DNA from: Aestuariibacter sp. A3R04 | GTDB lineage: Bacteria; Pseudomonadota; Gammaproteobacteria; Enterobacterales; Alteromonadaceae | DNA: 64,000 nucleotides | Assembly (NCBI RefSeq): GCF_018860805.1 | Contig: NZ_JAHKQR010000016.1 | Location: 62,001-126,000, forward strand | Direction of reading: 5' to 3' | Part shown: positions 25,528 to 34,341 of the stretch, in pieces | How positions within the stretch are numbered: position 1 is the stretch's first letter | How the letters are laid out: each line of letters starts with the position of its first letter | Notes under the pieces: model-generated | What the model saw: only the letters and a program-made list of their open reading frames with translations | Told to the model about the DNA's origin: nothing | The model's database searches: none | Translations under genes and position numbers: made by a program

Positions 25528-26553
25528 TTGCACCCGGAAAACTGGATGTCGATTGAACCCGCAGGCCTGTATTGTGCACCGGCAGATCTCTACATAGATC
25601 CAATACAACCCGTGTGTAACGCCGTGGTTACTCATGGCCACGCTGATCACGCCCGGGCAGGACATGAGCACGTGTACGCCACCGCACAAACACTGGCCAT
25701 TATGAAAACCCGCTATGGCGAGGACATGGCCAAGCGCACCATCCCGCTCTTCTATGAGTCACCGGTTGTATTAGGCGATATCGACGACCCGGTGACTATG
25801 ACCCTCTTTCCAGCAGGCCACATTCTTGGTTCCAGCCAGGTGTTACTTGAATACCGTGGTAGCCGGTTAGTGATATCAGGTGATTATAAACGCCGTCCCG
25901 ATCCCACTTGTGAGCCCTTTAAGATCACGCCATGTGACGTATTTATTACCGAGGCCACTTTCGGGCTGCCAGTTTTCACACACCCGCCCATCAGCAAAGA
26001 AATTGACAAACTTCTATCGTCGCTACGGGTTTTCCCTGATCGTTGTCATCTGGTTGGTACTTACGCGTTGGGCAAGTGTCAGCGAGTACTTATTGCATTA
26101 CGGGAAGCGGGTTATCATCAGCCCGTGTTCGTTCATGGCGCGCTGTTAAAGTTGTGTAATTTGTATAAACAAGAAGGTATCGACCTTGGCGACATTATTC
26201 CGGTGTCAGAAGTTGAAAATAAAAGCACATTAGCCGGAAAGATTGTGCTAGCGCCCCCCTCAGCGCTGGCTGATCGCTGGTCGCGCTCCCTGCCGAACGT
26301 GCGAACCGTCATGGCTTCCGGCTGGATGCAAATTCGCGCTCGCGCCCGGCAGCGTCAGGTGGAGTTACCCCTCATTATTTCTGACCACTGTGATTGGCCA
26401 GAACTGGTTCAAACTCTTGATGAGGTATCACCCAAAGAAGTCTGGGTAACTCACGGCCGGGAGGATGCACTCACCTACCAGGCAACTCAAATGGGCTTCA
26501 AGGCAAAGGCTTTATCAATGATTGGCTACGATGACGAGGAAGAAACGGGGTAA
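25528..26553 (+). CDS. Ligase-associated DNA damage response exonuclease (MBL-fold)
   Basis: A 341-residue metallo-beta-lactamase-fold nuclease. Motif 2 is THGHADHARAG (residues 35-45), motif 3 region is AGHILGSSQVLL, motif 4 is ISGDYKR and the final His is in ISDHCDWPEL. It belongs to the SNM1/exonuclease group that accompanies the bacterial ATP-dependent ligase. The start is TTG at 25528 with GGAG six bases upstream; MHPENW is the family's usual opening. The stop codon and the ligase ATG share one base (TAATG), so the two are coupled. Confidence 0.9.
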   Translation: MHPENWMSIEPAGLYCAPADLYIDPIQPVCNAVVTHGHADHARAGHEHVYATAQTLAIMKTRYGEDMAKRTIPLFYESPVVLGDIDDPVTMTLFPAGHILGSSQVLLEYRGSRLVISGDYKRRPDPTCEPFKITPCDVFITEATFGLPVFTHPPISKEIDKLLSSLRVFPDRCHLVGTYALGKCQRVLIALREAGYHQPVFVHGALLKLCNLYKQEGIDLGDIIPVSEVENKSTLAGKIVLAPPSALADRWSRSLPNVRTVMASGWMQIRARARQRQVELPLIISDHCDWPELVQTLDEVSPKEVWVTHGREDALTYQATQMGFKAKALSMIGYDDEEETG

Positions 26554-28145
26554 TGGAAGCATTCAGCGACTTGTTAGAACAGCTATACTTTACCAGCAGC
26601 AATAACGCTAAAGCGGCGCTGATAGAGGACTATCTTAAGCGCACGCCCGACCCGGACAGAGGCTGGGCCATTGCCGCCATAGCCGGTGAACTCAGATTCG
26701 ATTTTTTTAAACGAAACACCATTAAAACCTTAGTACTTGAGCAAGTGGACGACGCCCTTTTTGCCATGAGTTATGACTATGTGGGCGAGATGAGTGAAAC
26801 CGTTGCCCACCTCTGGCAACCCACAGAGGAAGCACCAGATCCATCGCCACTACCCGGTTTACATGCGTTGGTTGAAAGCTTTAGCAATGCAAATAGAACC
26901 GAAGTTAAACCGCTGCTTACTTCATTGTTAAACCGCATGACCGCGGCGCAACGCTGGGCGCTGCTCAAACTCGGCACACGCGGCTTACGTGTGGGCGTGT
27001 CTGCACGAAGTATCAAGCACATTCTCGCCCGTTACGGCGGTGTGGATGTAGGAGAAATAGAAGCCCTGTGGCACGGCGTGGCACCGCCTTACGCAGAGTT
27101 ACTAAGTTGGCTTGACGGTAAGGGGGAAAAGCCCGATATTTCAGGCGAAGTCACCTTTCATCCGGTTATGCTGGCCCATCCTATCGACGAAGAGTCGCGA
27201 GAAAGTATTGACCCAACTGCCTGGCAAATTGAACCTAAACTCGACGGTATACGTGTGCAGCTTGTTTCCAAACCGAACGGGAAAGCGCTGTTTAGTCGTA
27301 CTGGCGACGATATCAGCCACGGCTTTCCGGATTTACTCGACACCATTGAACATATGGGCGTACTCGACGGCGAGCTACTGATCATGCACGGCAAAGACGT
27401 GGATACCTTTAACCAGCTGCAACAGCGTTTAAACAAAAGGCGCCCCACTAAAAACCTCATGCAGACCTTACCCGCAGGCATGGTCGTGTACGATGTTCTG
27501 TCTTTAGATGGCCAATCGCTGACCGATTTACCCTTGTCCGCTCGTCGACAGGCGTTAGAAGAATTTTTCGAGCAACAAACCTCCCCCCGTTTGCATTTAT
27601 CAACCTGCTTCACTCCAAGCACCACAGCCGCACTTAACACCTTGCATCAACAGGTGTGCGAAGACACCGCTGTGGAAGGGTTAATGCTTAAACGCAAAGA
27701 CAGTCTGTACACATCCGGCAGACCTAAAGGACAGTGGTATAAGTGGAAACGTGATCCCTTGTTGGTAGATGCGGTCATCATGTACGCCCAACGTGGCCAT
27801 GGAAAGCGCTCCAGCTACTATTCCGACTTTACTTTCGGCGCATGGCAAAACGATACCCTGCTACCCATTGGAAAAGCGTACTCCGGCTTTACCGATGAGG
27901 AACTCAAACAGTTAGATAATTGGGTGAGGCGTCATACCATCGGACGCTTCGGCCCGGTTAAAGAGGTTAAGAAGGAACTGGTCGTGGAAGTGGCTTTCGA
28001 TGCAGTGCACCCGTCAGGGCGGCACAAATCAGGCGTAGCATTGCGCTTCCCGCGTATTCACCGCATCAGGTGGGATAAGCCCGCCGTCGAAGCCGATCGC
28101 CTGGATACGGTAAAATCATTGATAGAAGCGAGCCAAGCCGATTGA
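26553..28145 (+). CDS. ATP-dependent DNA ligase (ligase-associated repair set)
   Basis: A 530-residue ATP-dependent DNA ligase. The adenylation motif I EPKLDGIR puts the active-site Lys at about 228. RTGDD, DGELLI, EGLMLKRKD and WYKWKRD are motifs Ia to V. The C-terminal OB domain follows (AYSGFTDEEL, VEVAFDAVHPS). The N-terminal 190 residues are the helical DNA-binding domain. Unlike LigD-type NHEJ ligases there are no polymerase or phosphoesterase domains. It seals nicks in a repair pathway with the three neighbouring enzymes. The replicative NAD-dependent ligase is expected elsewhere. Confidence 0.93.
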   Translation: MEAFSDLLEQLYFTSSNNAKAALIEDYLKRTPDPDRGWAIAAIAGELRFDFFKRNTIKTLVLEQVDDALFAMSYDYVGEMSETVAHLWQPTEEAPDPSPLPGLHALVESFSNANRTEVKPLLTSLLNRMTAAQRWALLKLGTRGLRVGVSARSIKHILARYGGVDVGEIEALWHGVAPPYAELLSWLDGKGEKPDISGEVTFHPVMLAHPIDEESRESIDPTAWQIEPKLDGIRVQLVSKPNGKALFSRTGDDISHGFPDLLDTIEHMGVLDGELLIMHGKDVDTFNQLQQRLNKRRPTKNLMQTLPAGMVVYDVLSLDGQSLTDLPLSARRQALEEFFEQQTSPRLHLSTCFTPSTTAALNTLHQQVCEDTAVEGLMLKRKDSLYTSGRPKGQWYKWKRDPLLVDAVIMYAQRGHGKRSSYYSDFTFGAWQNDTLLPIGKAYSGFTDEELKQLDNWVRRHTIGRFGPVKEVKKELVVEVAFDAVHPSGRHKSGVALRFPRIHRIRWDKPAVEADRLDTVKSLIEASQAD

Positions 28146-28171
28146 TAGCGTTATTCGCTATGGTGTGTTAG

Positions 28172-28936
28172 CTACGCGCTGTGTTTGTAGCAACACAAAT
28201 AATTAACTGACACCGACGACGTCTGCCTCCATTGCTTATTCATGGGGTTGAGGGCAAACCCACACTGACTTTTGCGCACAAACGCCTCGCCCACCCATTC
28301 ATCCATTTCTTTTGGCGTGACAAATTTACGCCAATCATGGGTGCCAACAGGCAGGTAGCGCATGATGTATTCAGCGCCAACAATGGCAACCAAATAGCTT
28401 TTCAGAGTCCGGTTTATAGTGGCTAAAATGAGTAAGCCACCCGGCTTCACCATGGCAGCACAATCTTGTATTAAGGCATATTGATCGGGCACATGCTCTA
28501 CCACTTCAGCATTGATGACTACATCGTAAGTTTCCCCTTTCCGTGCCCAGTCACCAGCCAGGCTGTGATGATAGTTGACCAATAACTTACGCTGCTGTGC
28601 GTGCCGTTTGGCCACCTCCACACTTACAGAACTGGCGTCAATGCCTGTCACCTCGGCACCGCGTTTTGCCAAAGGCTCGCAGATTAATCCCCCGCCACTA
28701 CCCACATCTAAAATAGACAACCCATTAAACAGATGGTCAGCTGCGCCATGGGGTTTGAAGTGTTTGTTGATAGCAGAAACGATATGCTCGACCCGCGCCG
28801 CATTAAACGCTAGGGCGGTTTTATATTTTCCGTTTGGATCCCACCAGCTTTCGGCAAGGGCATCAAAGCGTGCTATTTCATCTTCGCTGACATTTGCAGA
28901 TGAAACAGGGGCCGATAACTTGCTTTTATCAAGCAT
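28172..28936 (-). CDS. ubiG: Ubiquinone biosynthesis O-methyltransferase UbiG
   Basis: UbiG performs both O-methylation steps of ubiquinone synthesis using SAM. ARFDALAESWWDPNGKYK is the family opening, LDVGSGGGLICEPLA is the SAM motif I, EVVEHVPDQ is motif post-I and HDWRKFVTP is the C-terminal signature. The length of 254 aa is normal. ATG 28936 has GGAG six bases upstream, better than GTG 28948. A 92-bp gap separates it from the divergent DUF2237 gene. Confidence 0.95.
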   Translation of the reverse strand: MLDKSKLSAPVSSANVSEDEIARFDALAESWWDPNGKYKTALAFNAARVEHIVSAINKHFKPHGAADHLFNGLSILDVGSGGGLICEPLAKRGAEVTGIDASSVSVEVAKRHAQQRKLLVNYHHSLAGDWARKGETYDVVINAEVVEHVPDQYALIQDCAAMVKPGGLLILATINRTLKSYLVAIVGAEYIMRYLPVGTHDWRKFVTPKEMDEWVGEAFVRKSQCGFALNPMNKQWRQTSSVSVNYLCCYKHSA

Positions 28937-29028
28937 TACATTCTCCACATACTTTCAATTGATACTGTGCCCGCTTCGCGTTTTGCGATAACGTTGTTCT
29001 ATTACGTTGGTAAACAGAGTTTTGCTTT

Positions 29029-29394
29029 ATGGCAAATGAAAAAAATGTCTATGGTCGCCCTTTGCAGTTGTGCTGTGGCAATAGCGGTTTCACGCGGGAA
29101 GGTTTTTGCTACGTTCCTGTGTCAGATATTGGTAACCACAGTGTATGTGCGGTAGTAGATGAGCCTTTTTTGGCTTATTCAGTAAACCAAGGCAATGATT
29201 TGGTCACGCCGCGCCCTGAACTAGCTTTCGCCGGACTGAAGCCCGGCGACAAATGGTGCTTGTGCGCCGCGCGATGGTTAGAAGCCTATCACGCTGGCGT
29301 CGCCCCCAGGGTCAACCTGGAGGCCACTCATCAAAAAGCCCTTGATATCATCTCATTAGAATCACTTGAGATGTATGCCATTGATGCGATATAA
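29029..29394 (+). CDS. DUF2237 family protein
   Basis: A 121-residue cytoplasmic protein of the DUF2237 family. The conserved sections are YGRPLQLCC, GFTREGFCYVP, HSVCAVV, GNDLVTPRPELAFAGLKPGD and WCLCAARWLEA, with several invariant Cys residues. Members are small and of unknown function. It is divergent from ubiG and convergent with the aldehyde dehydrogenase gene (21 bp between stops). Confidence 0.85.
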   Translation: MANEKNVYGRPLQLCCGNSGFTREGFCYVPVSDIGNHSVCAVVDEPFLAYSVNQGNDLVTPRPELAFAGLKPGDKWCLCAARWLEAYHAGVAPRVNLEATHQKALDIISLESLEMYAIDAI

Positions 29395-29415
29395 CCGCGC
29401 CTTTTCGTATCACTG

Positions 29416-30843
29416 TTAAGGCGTGCGGATCACCATTAAGCGGGTTTCCATCATGTCTTTGATGGCGTAACGTATGCCTTCCCGGCCCAGGCCCGAATCT
29501 TTAACGCCGCCGTAAGGCATATTGTCAACACGCCAACTGGGCACATCGCCAATCACCACGCCGCCCACTTCCAGTACATCCCAGGCTTTGTGAGCTTTGT
29601 ACAAGTCGCGGGTGAATATGCCTGCCTGCAAACCATACCGACTGTTATTCACTTCTTTAAGAGCCTCGTCGAAATCGCTAAATTTCATTAACACTGACAA
29701 GGGTCCGAAGGCTTCTTCTGCGCTAGCATCACAAGACGCCGGTACATTTTCCATTACGGTAGCCTCCAGCATGGCACCATTTCGGGTCCCACCGCATAAA
29801 ATAGTACCTCCTGCCTCATGGGCTTTGCTGATCCAGCCTTCAAGTCGTTCTGCTTCAGATTCAGAAATCATCGGCCCAATGAAAGTATTTTCATCGGCGG
29901 GATCGCCCGCAACCAGGGAAGAAACACGCTGAACAAATTTCTCTCGAAATGCATCGTAGATTTTATCGTGAAGTAATATACGCTGAACACTGATACAGCT
30001 TTGCCCCGACTGGTAGTACGCACCTATAATAATGCGATCGATGGCATCGTTTATATCCGCATCTTCATCGACAATACACGCAGCATTACCCCCCAATTCC
30101 AACACCACAGGTTTTTTACCTGCCTTGGCTTTTAACGCCCAGCCCACGTCTGGTGAACCGGTAAAGCTCAACAATTTGAGCCGCTCATCAGTGGTAAACA
30201 AGTCTGCGCCATCACGGCTGCAGGGCAATATGGAAAATGCTCCTTTAGGCAGATCAGTTTCAGCTAGCACTTCACCGATTATGAGCGCACCAATAGGAGT
30301 TCGTGACGCCGGTTTGAGAACAAACGTACAACCGGCAGCGATGGCCGGTGCCACCTTATGGGCCGCCAGGTTTAGCGGAAAGTTAAATGGTGATATAAAC
30401 GAACACGGCCCAATGGGCACCAGCTTAGTCATTCCCTGATAGCCACTGGCGCGGGCGGAGATCTCAAGATTCAATACCTCCCCTTCTATGCGCACGCTTT
30501 CTTCCGCTGCAATACGGAATGTATCGATAAGGCGGGTAACTTCCCCTTCCGCGTCTTTAATAGGTTTACCGGCTTCAATACACAACGCTTTGGCAAGCTC
30601 GTCTCTTCTTTCTGTAAACCGTGCCACACAATGGTCAAGTACCGCCTTTCGTTGATACGGCTTCATAGCCGTCATTGCTGGCTGCGCCTCTGTTGCTGCC
30701 TGAATGGCTTTGTCAATTGTGTCCGCATCGGCTTTGGCAACACAGGTAGCCGCTTCACCGGTATATTTATTGGTTACCACGAGGTCTCTATTTGCAAACA
30801 CCGGTTCACTGGCAAGGTAGTAGGGATAACTGTCTTTCAACAT
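29416..30843 (-). CDS. NAD(P)-dependent aldehyde dehydrogenase
   Basis: A 475-residue aldehyde dehydrogenase. NFPLNLAAHKVAPAIAAG is the substrate-channel signature, SFTGSPDVG the dinucleotide loop, and LELGGNAACIVDED carries the general-base Glu. The nucleophile Cys lies in GQSCISVQRI (about residue 287). It belongs to the non-acylating lactaldehyde/succinate-semialdehyde-like part of the superfamily; the substrate is not evident. AAGGAG precedes the ATG. It follows the acetolactate synthase-like gene by 10 bp in one operon, so a product or aldehyde arising from that enzyme may be its substrate (inference). Confidence 0.9.
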   Translation of the reverse strand: MLKDSYPYYLASEPVFANRDLVVTNKYTGEAATCVAKADADTIDKAIQAATEAQPAMTAMKPYQRKAVLDHCVARFTERRDELAKALCIEAGKPIKDAEGEVTRLIDTFRIAAEESVRIEGEVLNLEISARASGYQGMTKLVPIGPCSFISPFNFPLNLAAHKVAPAIAAGCTFVLKPASRTPIGALIIGEVLAETDLPKGAFSILPCSRDGADLFTTDERLKLLSFTGSPDVGWALKAKAGKKPVVLELGGNAACIVDEDADINDAIDRIIIGAYYQSGQSCISVQRILLHDKIYDAFREKFVQRVSSLVAGDPADENTFIGPMISESEAERLEGWISKAHEAGGTILCGGTRNGAMLEATVMENVPASCDASAEEAFGPLSVLMKFSDFDEALKEVNNSRYGLQAGIFTRDLYKAHKAWDVLEVGGVVIGDVPSWRVDNMPYGGVKDSGLGREGIRYAIKDMMETRLMVIRTP

Positions 30844-30853
30844 AAAAGACTCC

Positions 30854-32494
30854 TTATAATTTCTTACTGAGTTCGCGAATTGTGTGATTCAGGGTTTTGT
30901 CGTTCATACTGTAATCAACAGGGCAATCAATAAGGTGCACACCTGGCGTATTCAGGCAATGCCCAATGGTTTTTCCCAGCTCATTTGTCGATGCGACGCG
31001 CCAACCCGAAGCCCCGTAGCTGTTCGCATACTGAACTAAATCAGGATTGCCATAGTCGAGGCCGAAATTGTCAAAGGCCATATGAGCTTGCTTCCATTTA
31101 ATCATCCCGTAAGCGTCATCCCTAAGCACGATAACGGTGAGGTGAAGCCCCAGACGGACAGCGGTTTCGAGCTCTTGGCTGTTCATCATAAACCCGCCGT
31201 CACCGCACACGCTGATGACCTGCTTTTCAGGGTGCACTAGTTTGGCCGCAATGGCAGATGGAAGCCCTGCGCCCATTGATGCCAACGCATTGTCCAATAG
31301 CAGGGTATTTGGATGGTAGGCCGGGTAGTTTCGGGCAAACCAGATTTTATATACACCGTTATCCAGCGTCACAATGCCATCCTCAGGTAGCGCTTTTCGC
31401 ACTTCCCTGACAAATCGCTCAGGCAACACGGGGAAGCGGTTGTCATCCTCTGCTTCAGCCCTGTGTTCCACGTATGCGTCATGAACATCTTTATAAAAAT
31501 CCAGCTTCCAGCTCTGTTGAGGCGTGATGTTTTCCTTGATTTGCCACACGCTGTTGGCAATATCTCCCACCACTTCAAGCTGGGGGAAATACACCGGGTC
31601 TACCGCTGCCGCATCGAAATTAATATGAATGACTTTCTTGCCGTCGTCATGCATGAAGAATGGCGGTTTCTCTACCACATCATGACCCACATTGATGATT
31701 AAATCTGCCCGGCTGATAGCACGATGAACGAAATCACCGTCAGACAATGCTGTATTGCCGGCAAACAAGGGATCACTTTCGTTCAATACCCCTTTGCCCA
31801 TTTGCGTGGTGACAAATGGAATGCCGGTTTTGTCTACGAATTCCCGTAACATTTTTGCTGTGAGCTTACGGTTTGCCCCAGCTCCGATAAGCAGTAGCGG
31901 CGAACTGGCAGATTCAATCATACTCGTAGCCGCCGCAATAGCTTTATATTCAGCAATGGGGCGGCGCGAGTAACTCGGCGAAAGCAACGGCGCACTGGTT
32001 ATCTCAGCTGCTATGTCTTCCGGCAATTCGATGTGAACAGCCCCGGGACGCTCTTCCGCGGCTATGCGAAACGCCTCTCTTACCACCGACGGAATACGAT
32101 CGCCACTGACAATTTGACTGGTGTATTTGGTAATAGGTCGCATCATATCGACCACGTCAATTACCTGAAAGCGCCCTTGTTTACTGGTTTTAATAGGTTT
32201 TTGCCCGGTAATCATCAGCATGGGCATAGCGCCAAGTTGTGCGTAAGCTGCAGGCGTGACAAGGTTGGTCGCACCAGGCCCCAAAGTAGACAAGCAAACG
32301 CCAACTTTGCCCGTCAATCTGCCATATGTTGCAGCCATAAATCCGGCGCCCTGTTCATGGCGAGTGAGAATAAGTTTTATAGATGACGTACGCAGCGATT
32401 CCAGTAAATCCAGGTTTTCTTCACCGGGAATGCCAAATATGTATTCTACCCCTTCAGCTTCAAGTGCATTTACAAAGAGATCCGATGCTTTCAT
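30854..32494 (-). CDS. Acetolactate synthase-like thiamine-diphosphate enzyme
   Basis: A roughly 546-residue ThDP enzyme with an IlvB/AlsS layout. The catalytic Glu is in TRHEQGAGFMA (about residue 47), and the central FAD/nucleotide-like domain follows. The ThDP motif runs from GDGGFMMN to the Asn-equivalent region near 445-470. No small regulatory subunit gene is adjacent, so it resembles the catabolic single-subunit (AlsS-type) enzyme condensing two pyruvates to acetolactate, or another pyruvate-using carboligase. A TTG six bases upstream of the chosen ATG is better spaced from GGAG, so that start is possible. It is the first gene of an operon with the aldehyde dehydrogenase. Confidence 0.82.
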   Translation of the reverse strand: MKASDLFVNALEAEGVEYIFGIPGEENLDLLESLRTSSIKLILTRHEQGAGFMAATYGRLTGKVGVCLSTLGPGATNLVTPAAYAQLGAMPMLMITGQKPIKTSKQGRFQVIDVVDMMRPITKYTSQIVSGDRIPSVVREAFRIAAEERPGAVHIELPEDIAAEITSAPLLSPSYSRRPIAEYKAIAAATSMIESASSPLLLIGAGANRKLTAKMLREFVDKTGIPFVTTQMGKGVLNESDPLFAGNTALSDGDFVHRAISRADLIINVGHDVVEKPPFFMHDDGKKVIHINFDAAAVDPVYFPQLEVVGDIANSVWQIKENITPQQSWKLDFYKDVHDAYVEHRAEAEDDNRFPVLPERFVREVRKALPEDGIVTLDNGVYKIWFARNYPAYHPNTLLLDNALASMGAGLPSAIAAKLVHPEKQVISVCGDGGFMMNSQELETAVRLGLHLTVIVLRDDAYGMIKWKQAHMAFDNFGLDYGNPDLVQYANSYGASGWRVASTNELGKTIGHCLNTPGVHLIDCPVDYSMNDKTLNHTIRELSKKL

Positions 32495-32617
32495 TATCAA
32501 TAGCGCTCCACAAGGGTTACATTCAAAATTGAATGGTTATCGATATTGTGTACTGACTGCTACGCCAATTACACCAGAAACGATTACATCCAGGGCATCT
32601 TTGAGATGAACGACAGT

Positions 32618-33040
32618 CTAGTCGGCTAACTGGTTTTCCCACTGTTTCAGTTTTTCAGCGGCATTTTTATCTACTTTTTGTTTGTTGTTGGTTATCCACC
32701 ACTGTTCCATGATACGTACGTTTTTTTGATTCGATTTGTAAAATACATCGGCGATATCGCCCACTACAGGAATAAAACCCAGAACAAAATCAATAAGGGT
32801 GTTTCTCACCATTGCAGAGACCAACGCACTGGGCATACCCATGGATTTTCCCAACAGGATAATTCGCAACCCGGCGAGGAGCATGAGTGCGTCACCCGCT
32901 CCGGGAATAAGACCGACAAGCGAGTCCAGGCCAATGCGTATCGGCAAGAGCGGAATTTTTACCGCTGTGTCTAGGGTATTCGCCCATTTTTGAGCTGTCC
33001 GGAGGGCTTGGGGGGCTTTAAACTCACTTTGATCATTCAT
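32618..33040 (-). CDS. DUF4112 domain-containing membrane protein
   Basis: A 140-residue DUF4112 protein. The core is DSLVGLIPGAGDALMLLAGL followed, after a second helix, by FVLGFIPVVGDIADVFYKSNQKN. Two hydrophobic segments are interrupted by the P-G-A/V-G-D turns typical of the family. Function is unknown. It follows hemH with one base between stop and ATG, and so is co-transcribed. Confidence 0.85.
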   Translation of the reverse strand: MNDQSEFKAPQALRTAQKWANTLDTAVKIPLLPIRIGLDSLVGLIPGAGDALMLLAGLRIILLGKSMGMPSALVSAMVRNTLIDFVLGFIPVVGDIADVFYKSNQKNVRIMEQWWITNNKQKVDKNAAEKLKQWENQLAD

Positions 33041-33041
33041 T

Positions 33042-34121
33042 TTAGCGGTCAGCTCCCAGCGCTTTAGCGCTTTGCTCCCTGCCAGCTATGTCAGGCTCAA
33101 TAGCCCAGCCGTGGAGATTGGTTTTAATCAAATCAAATAACATCTCAATGTGTTCTGTGCCGTCATTGAGGGCGGGGATGTACTCGTAGCGCTCGCCTCC
33201 GGCTTCGATAAAATACTCCCTATTCTCTTCGCCTATTTCCTCGATGGTTTCCAGGCAATCCGCTGAAAAGCCCGGGCACATAACCTGAACAGACCTGACA
33301 CCTTGTCCTGGCAAACCTTTTAACGTTTCATCGGTATAGGGTTTTAACCATTCTTCGCGACCAAAGCGCGATTGAAACGTCGTCATATATTCATCAGCAG
33401 ACAGACCCAGCGCTTCCCCCACCAATCGCGATGTTTTGTAACACTCACAGTGATATGGGTCGCCATTAGTTAAGTACCGCTTAGGTATACCGTGATAAGA
33501 CATGATGAGTTTATCGGCCCGGCCTTCTTTCGCCCAATGTTCTCGTACACTATTCGCTAGGGCAGTAATGTAGGCAGGGTTGTCGTGATAGTGTGTGATA
33601 AAGCGCAACTCGGGCATCCACCGACGATGGGTAAAATCAGCTGCCACCGCATCAAAGGTAGACGCGGTCGTGGATGCGCAATATTGTGGGTACAAAGGCA
33701 GCACCACTAATTTTCTCACACCCTGTGACAGCATGCTATTGATGACATCCGATACGGCGGGTTGGCCATAGCGCATGGCGAAATCAACTACAACATTATC
33801 GCCATATTCGGCATTGCAGCGTGCTTCAATAGCGTCTTTCTGCTTGCGCGTAATAGCCAATAACGGCGAGCCATCATCTGTCCATACCGCAGCGTAGGCT
33901 TCTGCAGAACGTTTTGGCCTGATATTCAGTATCACGCCATTGAGGATCACCCACCACAACAACCGCGGTACTTCCACCACCCTGGGGTCAGATAAAAACT
34001 CTCGTAAATAAGGCTTTAGCGCCTGTTTTGTGGGCGCTTGAGGTGTACCCAGGTTGGTTACAAGCACACCGATTTTATCAGCTTGTCCATGCGTAAAATA
34101 ATTGCTGTTCTTATATTTCAT
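33042..34121 (-). CDS. hemH: Ferrochelatase
   Basis: HemH inserts ferrous iron into protoporphyrin IX, the final step of protohaem synthesis. GVLVTNLGTP is the N-terminal motif, SYHGIPKRY carries the catalytic His, and CPGFSADCLETIEEI is the family signature with the Glu used in metal transfer. The 359-residue length from the ATG at 34121 is normal. An upstream start would add 23 residues absent in relatives. AGGTAG precedes the chosen ATG. Confidence 0.95.
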   Translation of the reverse strand: MKYKNSNYFTHGQADKIGVLVTNLGTPQAPTKQALKPYLREFLSDPRVVEVPRLLWWVILNGVILNIRPKRSAEAYAAVWTDDGSPLLAITRKQKDAIEARCNAEYGDNVVVDFAMRYGQPAVSDVINSMLSQGVRKLVVLPLYPQYCASTTASTFDAVAADFTHRRWMPELRFITHYHDNPAYITALANSVREHWAKEGRADKLIMSYHGIPKRYLTNGDPYHCECYKTSRLVGEALGLSADEYMTTFQSRFGREEWLKPYTDETLKGLPGQGVRSVQVMCPGFSADCLETIEEIGEENREYFIEAGGERYEYIPALNDGTEHIEMLFDLIKTNLHGWAIEPDIAGREQSAKALGADR

Positions 34122-34307
34122 ACCACTTCTACCTGAAACAAAATGACGCCTTGAGTGAGAACAACACGCTATACTTTCGCGCCGCTCCAAAACTAGTGAT
34201 TGATAATAGTATACTGGTTAAACCGCGGGATTGATCCAAATGCTGGTGTTTTAAATTCGATTGGATTGTTCGGGTATAACGATGAAACAGGAAGTGCAGA
34301 AAATGAG

Positions 34308-34331
34308 GCCAGCAGAAGAAGTCCTGCTGGC
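34308..34331 (-). terminator. Stem-loop after the AbgT gene
   Basis: GCCAGCAG / CTGCTGGC with an 8-base loop lies 11 bp after the AbgT stop. The minus-strand tail (CTCATTTTC) is only moderately T-rich. The 186 bp between it and hemH otherwise show no gene. Confidence 0.6.
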
Positions 34332-34341
34332 ACAAGCTGAT

